A DNA stretch of 33,344 nt from assembly GCA_025937815.1 (NCBI GenBank), contig JAICQP010000001.1, positions 67,891-101,234 of the forward strand, read 5' to 3'. Shown piece by piece: positions 28,833-33,344 of this stretch. Within the stretch, counting starts at the first letter, position 1, and the number at the start of each line of letters is the position of its first letter. The translations under genes were made by a program, and so were the position numbers. A model generated the notes under the pieces. It saw only the letters and a program-made list of their open reading frames with translations, was not told the DNA's origin and did not search any database. The stretch is from Gemmatimonadota bacterium. GTDB taxonomy: Bacteria > Gemmatimonadota > Gemmatimonadetes > JACCXV01 > JAHWKZ01.

Positions 28833-29567
28833 ATGACGCGGTCGGGACAAGCAGGAGCGTGGAATGCCGCGCTCGCGGCATGTCCCTCGATTCCCGGGAA
28901 ATCGGTGGCATTGACCGACGAGCTTCCGCTCGAACTCGCCAGTCTCCTAAGCGCGTCCGACAACGCCTCGGAGGAGCGCGCCTGGCAAAGCTTCATTGCG
29001 GTCCACAGCCGATTGATCCTGCACACCCTTCATCGGCTCGGCGGCGATCATGACACCGTGATGGACCGGTACGCGTACGTTATCGAGCAGCTTCGTCGAG
29101 ACCGATACCATCGGCTTCGAACCTACTCGCCGACCGAGCGAAGCAAGTTCACGACATGGCTGGTGGTGGTGGTCCATCGACTCGGACTCGACCACCATCG
29201 GCGGCGCTATGGCTCGTCAAGCGACGCGAAGGGGAACCATGATGCTCGCGTGACCCGCAGGCGTCTTGCGGACCTGCTTGCCGACCGGGTCGACGTCGAG
29301 ACCATGGCGGCGGCGGAGGCTGGAGCCCCCGACTCGGGGATCCGCTCGGAGGACCTGCATCGCTTGTTGAAAAGAGCCCTGGAACACCTCGATCCGCGGG
29401 ATCGGCTGTTGCTCCGTCTTCGCTTCGAGCTCGACCTGCCGGCGCGGAGGGTGGCCGAGCTCATGGGGCTGCCAACTCCCTTTCACGTCTATCGGCGCTG
29501 CAACCGGCTGTGCGAAGGGTTGCGGGTCGACCTCGCGCGAAGGGGCGTGGAGGATCAGGAGCCGTGA
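28833..29567 (+). CDS. ECF-like RNA polymerase sigma factor
   Basis: Region-2-like AWQSFIAVHSRLILHTLHRLGG...YVIEQLRRDRYHRLRTYSPTERSKFTTWLVVVVHRLGLDHHRRRYG; region-4-like LEHLDPRDRLLLRLRFELDLPARRVAELMGL; followed by zinc-finger anti-sigma. Start may be GTG 28905. Confidence 0.82.
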   Translation: MTRSGQAGAWNAALAACPSIPGKSVALTDELPLELASLLSASDNASEERAWQSFIAVHSRLILHTLHRLGGDHDTVMDRYAYVIEQLRRDRYHRLRTYSPTERSKFTTWLVVVVHRLGLDHHRRRYGSSSDAKGNHDARVTRRRLADLLADRVDVETMAAAEAGAPDSGIRSEDLHRLLKRALEHLDPRDRLLLRLRFELDLPARRVAELMGLPTPFHVYRRCNRLCEGLRVDLARRGVEDQEP

Positions 29568-29613
29568 GGATCCAGTCGGCAACTTCCCTGTGGGGCCGCG
29601 TTCCATATGAAGG

Positions 29614-30240
29614 ATGGATACGGCTATGCCTCGCTTCGCCATGGTCATTCCGATGACCCGCGTCGAGCATCTCGACCCGGGTTCGATGGCGGCGTATCTC
29701 GAGGGGAGGTGTGATTCGGAGGACCGCTCGCGCATCGAAGCGCATCTCGCCGAGTGCTCGGAATGTTGCGGAGAGCTGGTGGCGCTGGACCAGACGATTC
29801 GCACGCTGCCGAGTCGGAAGCGCGGCAGGACAGTGCTTCCTCTCCTTGCACTCGGGGCCGCCGCGGCGATTGGCGCGTTCATCGTTCTTCGCCCAGGGGA
29901 CAGGCCCGCGGAGCTCCCGGCGGGAGCACCGCCGATCGTCCAGCGATCCCGGCCGGAGTCGATCACTTCGATCGCGATCGTCGAGCCCGCTTCGGGGGCC
30001 AGGGTTGCGGCAGGCGAAGTGGTGTTGCGCTGGACGCCGGTCGAGCCCGAAGCCCGGTACCTGGTCACCGTGACGACCTCAGAGGGCGACAGCGTCTGGG
30101 CGCTTCTTACACCTGACTCCGCGGCGGCGATTCCCGTCGCACTCGACCAGGGCGGGGAGTATCTGTGGTACGTCGATGCGCTGTTGCCTGGCGGGGGAAC
30201 TGCGAGCAGCGGCATTCACCATTTCCAGGTGGTGCCGTGA
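29614..30240 (+). CDS. Zinc-finger (ZAS/zf-HC2-type) membrane anti-sigma factor with extracytoplasmic domain
   Basis: MAAYLEGRCDSEDRSRIEAHLAECSECCGEL (H-x3-C-x2-C); TM VLPLLALGAAAAIGAFIVL; periplasmic beta-rich region; start may be ATG 29626. Confidence 0.82.
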   Translation: MDTAMPRFAMVIPMTRVEHLDPGSMAAYLEGRCDSEDRSRIEAHLAECSECCGELVALDQTIRTLPSRKRGRTVLPLLALGAAAAIGAFIVLRPGDRPAELPAGAPPIVQRSRPESITSIAIVEPASGARVAAGEVVLRWTPVEPEARYLVTVTTSEGDSVWALLTPDSAAAIPVALDQGGEYLWYVDALLPGGGTASSGIHHFQVVP

Positions 30241-33194
30241 GGCGGTGGACCGTTGTCCTCGGAATCGGTGGAGCGGTGGCTGGAGCCGTCGCGCTTGTCG
30301 TGGTACTGCGGGAGTCGCCGGGACGCGTGGACGGCACCGTTGGGCCCGGCGCGCCGATGTCAGCCCTGGATTCGCTTATCGCGTCGGCGGAACCGCTGTA
30401 CTGGGACGGTGACTTCGAAGGGGCGCAGGCAATCTGGCGCGAGGCGCGCGCTCGCGCGATCGCGAGCGGTGATTCGATAGCCCTCGCCGGTTCGCTGACG
30501 TGGCTCGGCCTCGCCGCGTTCCGTCTGGGAGAGTACGAAGAAGCGCGCAGCCTGGGAGAGGATGCGCTCGCCCTCAAGCTCCGCCTCGATCTGAAGGACC
30601 ACCTTCCCAAATCCTACAACGCGCTCGGGCTCCTCGCCCTCAGCGAGGGGCGGCTCGGCGATGCCGCGGAGCTCTTCCGGCAGACCGCAGAGGCCTCACG
30701 GGCGGTCGACGATTCGGAGACCCTCGCCAAGGCGTCCAACAATCTGGGCCTCGTCTATACCGACCTCGGAGAGTTCGCCCGCGCGCGCCAGGGGTTCGAG
30801 GAAAGTGTGCGCGCGGCGCGAATGCTCGGCGATCCCCTGATCGAAGGCCGCGCCCTCAGCAACCTCGGGATGCTCGAATCGCGGCTCGGAGATCCGCTCG
30901 CCGCTGTCGACTTCTTCGAGCAGGCGCGTTTGCGGTACCGCGAGTCCGAGGACGTCACCGGGGAGCAGCACACGCTGGGCCAGCTCGGGGTGGCTCACGC
31001 GGCGCTGGGGGAGCCGCGCCTAGCGATCGCGGTCCTCGACAGCGCCCTCTTGCAGGCGCGCGAGCACGGTCTCCGACAGGAAGAGGCGAGCGATCTCGAG
31101 CAGATCGGGGAGATCCATGCCGAGGCCGGCGATCATCGACGCGCACTGGCATACTATCGGCAGGCTGGGGAAATCAACGCCGACCTGGGCCTGGTGATCG
31201 AGACCGGTGTCGATCTCCGGCGCGAAGCCGAGTCGTACATGGCGCTCGGCGACCGCGATCAGGCGCGTGCGCTGGCGGAGCGGGCCCTGGCCAGCCACCG
31301 CGCAGCCGGCGCGCCGGTCGATGCCCTGGAAGACCTCCTCGTGCTGGCCGATTTCGAGCGTTCTCCGGTCGCGTCGCTTAGATACCTGGACGAAGCGCGC
31401 GAGCTCGCGCTGCGACTCGACTCCCGCGCCGCGCGGCTCGGTGTCGCGCTCGCGGAGGCACGCCTCGCGGAGAGGCATGACGATCCCGAGGTTGCACTTG
31501 CGGCCCTGGAACGCGCCGAACCCGACTTGGCCGCTGCGAGCTACCTCGTTGTCGCGGAGGTGGAGGGACTTCGCGCCCAGGCGCTGACGCGTGTGAAGCG
31601 CCTCCCTCTGGCGGTGGCCGCGGGTCGCCGGGCGGTGGCTGCGGTCGAAAGAGCGCGCGGTGGCTACGCATCGGGCTACCTCAGAACCACGTTGCTCAGC
31701 GACCGCCGCGAGCTCTATGCACAACTCGTCGACGTCCTCCTCGAGATGGGGGAGGTCGAGGAGGCGTTCCAGGTCGCCGATGCCTCGCGGGGACGGGCTC
31801 TCCTCGAACACATAGCTCACGGGAGTCCGAATGGACGGATTCCTGCCTCCCCGCACGATCAAGGGGAGAGGCTGCTCCGCGAGATCGACGGCCTGGCGAC
31901 ACTTCTGGCCGAAACCGAGGCGATCCCTCCCGAAGAGCGGGATATCGACCACTCGACGACGATCTCGGGGATCGCCAGGCGTCTTGCGGACACCCGAGCC
32001 CGGTACGAGTCCCTGACCATCCACGTACACGAGAGAGACCCTGCCGAAGCACTCCTCGGCGGTCAACCGACAACGTCACTTGAAGTGCAAGCAGCTCTTA
32101 ACTATAGCGAGGCTCTTGTCGAGTATTACATCACGCCCCGAGTCCTGCGGATCTTCGTGTTGACTCCGGATCAGGTCGCGGTGCACAGCCGGCCAGTCCC
32201 CGCCACCGATCTCAGCCGCCAGGTTCGCCTGGCTCGCGAGCTCACCGGTGGGGCAACTGTCGGCAAAGGCCCGGATCCCGACGCCATCCTTAGGCGACTC
32301 CATGCTGAGCTCATCCAGCCGGCCGTTCAGGGTGGGGCGCTCGAAGGGGTCAGCCGGCTGATCATCGTCCCGCACGATGTACTGGCATACCTGCCCTTCG
32401 CGGCGTTACGGAATGGGGAGACAGGGCGGTATGTCGCGGAGCAGTACGTGCTGCTCGATTTGCCCTCCGCGGGCGCCCTGCCGGCTCTGCGGAGCACAAC
32501 CGGTGGTTCCGGGCGTCGGGGCCACACCGTCGCAATGGTTCCTTTTCCGCAGGATTTGCCCGGGTCGCTAATCGAGGGGAAGGCGATCGCACAAACTCAG
32601 GATCGCACCTCCTTGTTCGAGGGAGACCGGGCTACCGAATCGGCACTGCGCCGGGCCTTGTCTTCGGAGACGACGGTACATGTCGCTTCTCATGGGGCGC
32701 TCAACTTCCGAAACCCTCTCTTCTCGCGAATCGAGCTCTTCCGGAAGGTCATCGGGGACCCCGCGGACGATGGCCGGCTCGAAATCCATGAGATCCTGGA
32801 CTTCCAGATCCGAAGCCCGCTCGTGTTCCTGTCGGGCTGCGAAACTGGCGTCGGAGAGGCCTGGTCGAGCGGCTTCGCGCGAGGTGAGGATTACGCTACG
32901 CTGGCCAGTGCCTTCCTCTACGCGGGTGCCGGATCCGTCGTCGCAACCCTCTGGCGGATCGACGATCGGGGGGCGGCCGAGCTGGCGACTCGTTTCTACC
33001 GGCACCTCCGTGAGCACTCCCCGGCCGAGGCCCTCGCCCTGGCCCAGCGGGAGCTGATTCGCTCCGAGATTTACCAGAGGCCGTACTACTGGGCGGGGTA
33101 CCGGATCTCGGGCGACGATGCCGGTTCGCCCTCGCGGTCTGCCCGAGCACGCCTCGACTCACAAAACTATGCCATGTTCTGGAGTCCGCCCTAG
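30237..33194 (+). CDS. Membrane-anchored TPR-repeat CHAT-domain (caspase-like) protease
   Basis: N-terminal TM; tandem TPRs (e.g. ASNNLGLVYTDLGEFARARQGFEESVRAARMLGD); CHAT His/Cys motifs VHVASHGALNFRNPLFS and PLVFLSGCETGVGEA; GTG overlaps anti-sigma stop. Confidence 0.9.
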   Translation: MRRWTVVLGIGGAVAGAVALVVVLRESPGRVDGTVGPGAPMSALDSLIASAEPLYWDGDFEGAQAIWREARARAIASGDSIALAGSLTWLGLAAFRLGEYEEARSLGEDALALKLRLDLKDHLPKSYNALGLLALSEGRLGDAAELFRQTAEASRAVDDSETLAKASNNLGLVYTDLGEFARARQGFEESVRAARMLGDPLIEGRALSNLGMLESRLGDPLAAVDFFEQARLRYRESEDVTGEQHTLGQLGVAHAALGEPRLAIAVLDSALLQAREHGLRQEEASDLEQIGEIHAEAGDHRRALAYYRQAGEINADLGLVIETGVDLRREAESYMALGDRDQARALAERALASHRAAGAPVDALEDLLVLADFERSPVASLRYLDEARELALRLDSRAARLGVALAEARLAERHDDPEVALAALERAEPDLAAASYLVVAEVEGLRAQALTRVKRLPLAVAAGRRAVAAVERARGGYASGYLRTTLLSDRRELYAQLVDVLLEMGEVEEAFQVADASRGRALLEHIAHGSPNGRIPASPHDQGERLLREIDGLATLLAETEAIPPEERDIDHSTTISGIARRLADTRARYESLTIHVHERDPAEALLGGQPTTSLEVQAALNYSEALVEYYITPRVLRIFVLTPDQVAVHSRPVPATDLSRQVRLARELTGGATVGKGPDPDAILRRLHAELIQPAVQGGALEGVSRLIIVPHDVLAYLPFAALRNGETGRYVAEQYVLLDLPSAGALPALRSTTGGSGRRGHTVAMVPFPQDLPGSLIEGKAIAQTQDRTSLFEGDRATESALRRALSSETTVHVASHGALNFRNPLFSRIELFRKVIGDPADDGRLEIHEILDFQIRSPLVFLSGCETGVGEAWSSGFARGEDYATLASAFLYAGAGSVVATLWRIDDRGAAELATRFYRHLREHSPAEALALAQRELIRSEIYQRPYYWAGYRISGDDAGSPSRSARARLDSQNYAMFWSPP

Positions 33195-33203
33195 AAATAC
33201 TGG

Positions 33204-33344
33204 TCAGTCCAGCGAGGGCGTGATGATCTCCCGGGCCAGGCGCGCGATCTCGACGGGGCCGAGGACGACTGCCTCGCGCTGGAAGAGGCCCTCCACGGCT
33301 GACCGGTGGACGCGGATCTTGTAGCGACTCACGGCCAATCCGCC
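33204..33344 (-). CDS. 3' end of an uncharacterised minus-strand ORF running off the window
   Basis: Open reading frame ...VSRYKIRVHRSAVEGLFQREAVVLGPVEIARLAREIITPSLD*; no recognisable family from this fragment. Confidence 0.4.
   Translation of the reverse strand, partial: GGLAVSRYKIRVHRSAVEGLFQREAVVLGPVEIARLAREIITPSLD

Noticed and set aside
30237-33194. TPR-CHAT as part of a type III-E CRISPR (Craspase) or gasdermin defence system
   Set aside because: No gRAMP/Cas7-11, CRISPR repeats or gasdermin-like gene in the window; sigma/anti-sigma context suggests another role

Overview
High-GC bacterial chromosomal window, about 33 kb. Blocks read from the sequence: (1) ribBA-ribH-nusB-phosphoesterase, running by 4-nt stop/start overlaps into a glycan/lipid-linked sugar assembly cluster (two methyltransferases, two GT4, two GT2, a PMT/ArnT-like membrane protein, a YfhO-like protein, a flippase-like protein) and then dapF. 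(2) A minus-strand lipoprotein, and leuS with a structured leader. (3) A minus-strand DmpA/P1 (S58) peptidase, divergent from a compact bacterial microcompartment (BMC) locus. The BMC genes are an EutL-type BMC-T protein, an EutK-like BMC domain fused to an Arg-rich linker and C-terminal winged-HTH-like domain, a ParA/Soj ATPase, a 111-aa protein with an EutQ-like '[10 protein letters not shown]' N-terminus and an encapsulation-peptide-like tail, an EutD/Pta phosphotransacetylase, a frameshifted prolyl oligopeptidase interrupting the operon, a pta 3'-end relic, a EutM/PduA-type BMC-H and an acylating aldehyde dehydrogenase with an N-terminal encapsulation-peptide-like helix. No signature enzyme and no BMC-P pentamer are visible in the window. 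(4) Two tandem paralogous lipoproteins of unknown function. (5) ECF sigma factor, zinc-finger anti-sigma factor and a membrane-anchored TPR-CHAT protease. The most interesting candidate is the BMC locus, where translational coupling links a nucleic-acid-binding-type shell protein to a ParA ATPase, suggesting a compartment positioning system. All assignments come from reading motifs; no searches were run.
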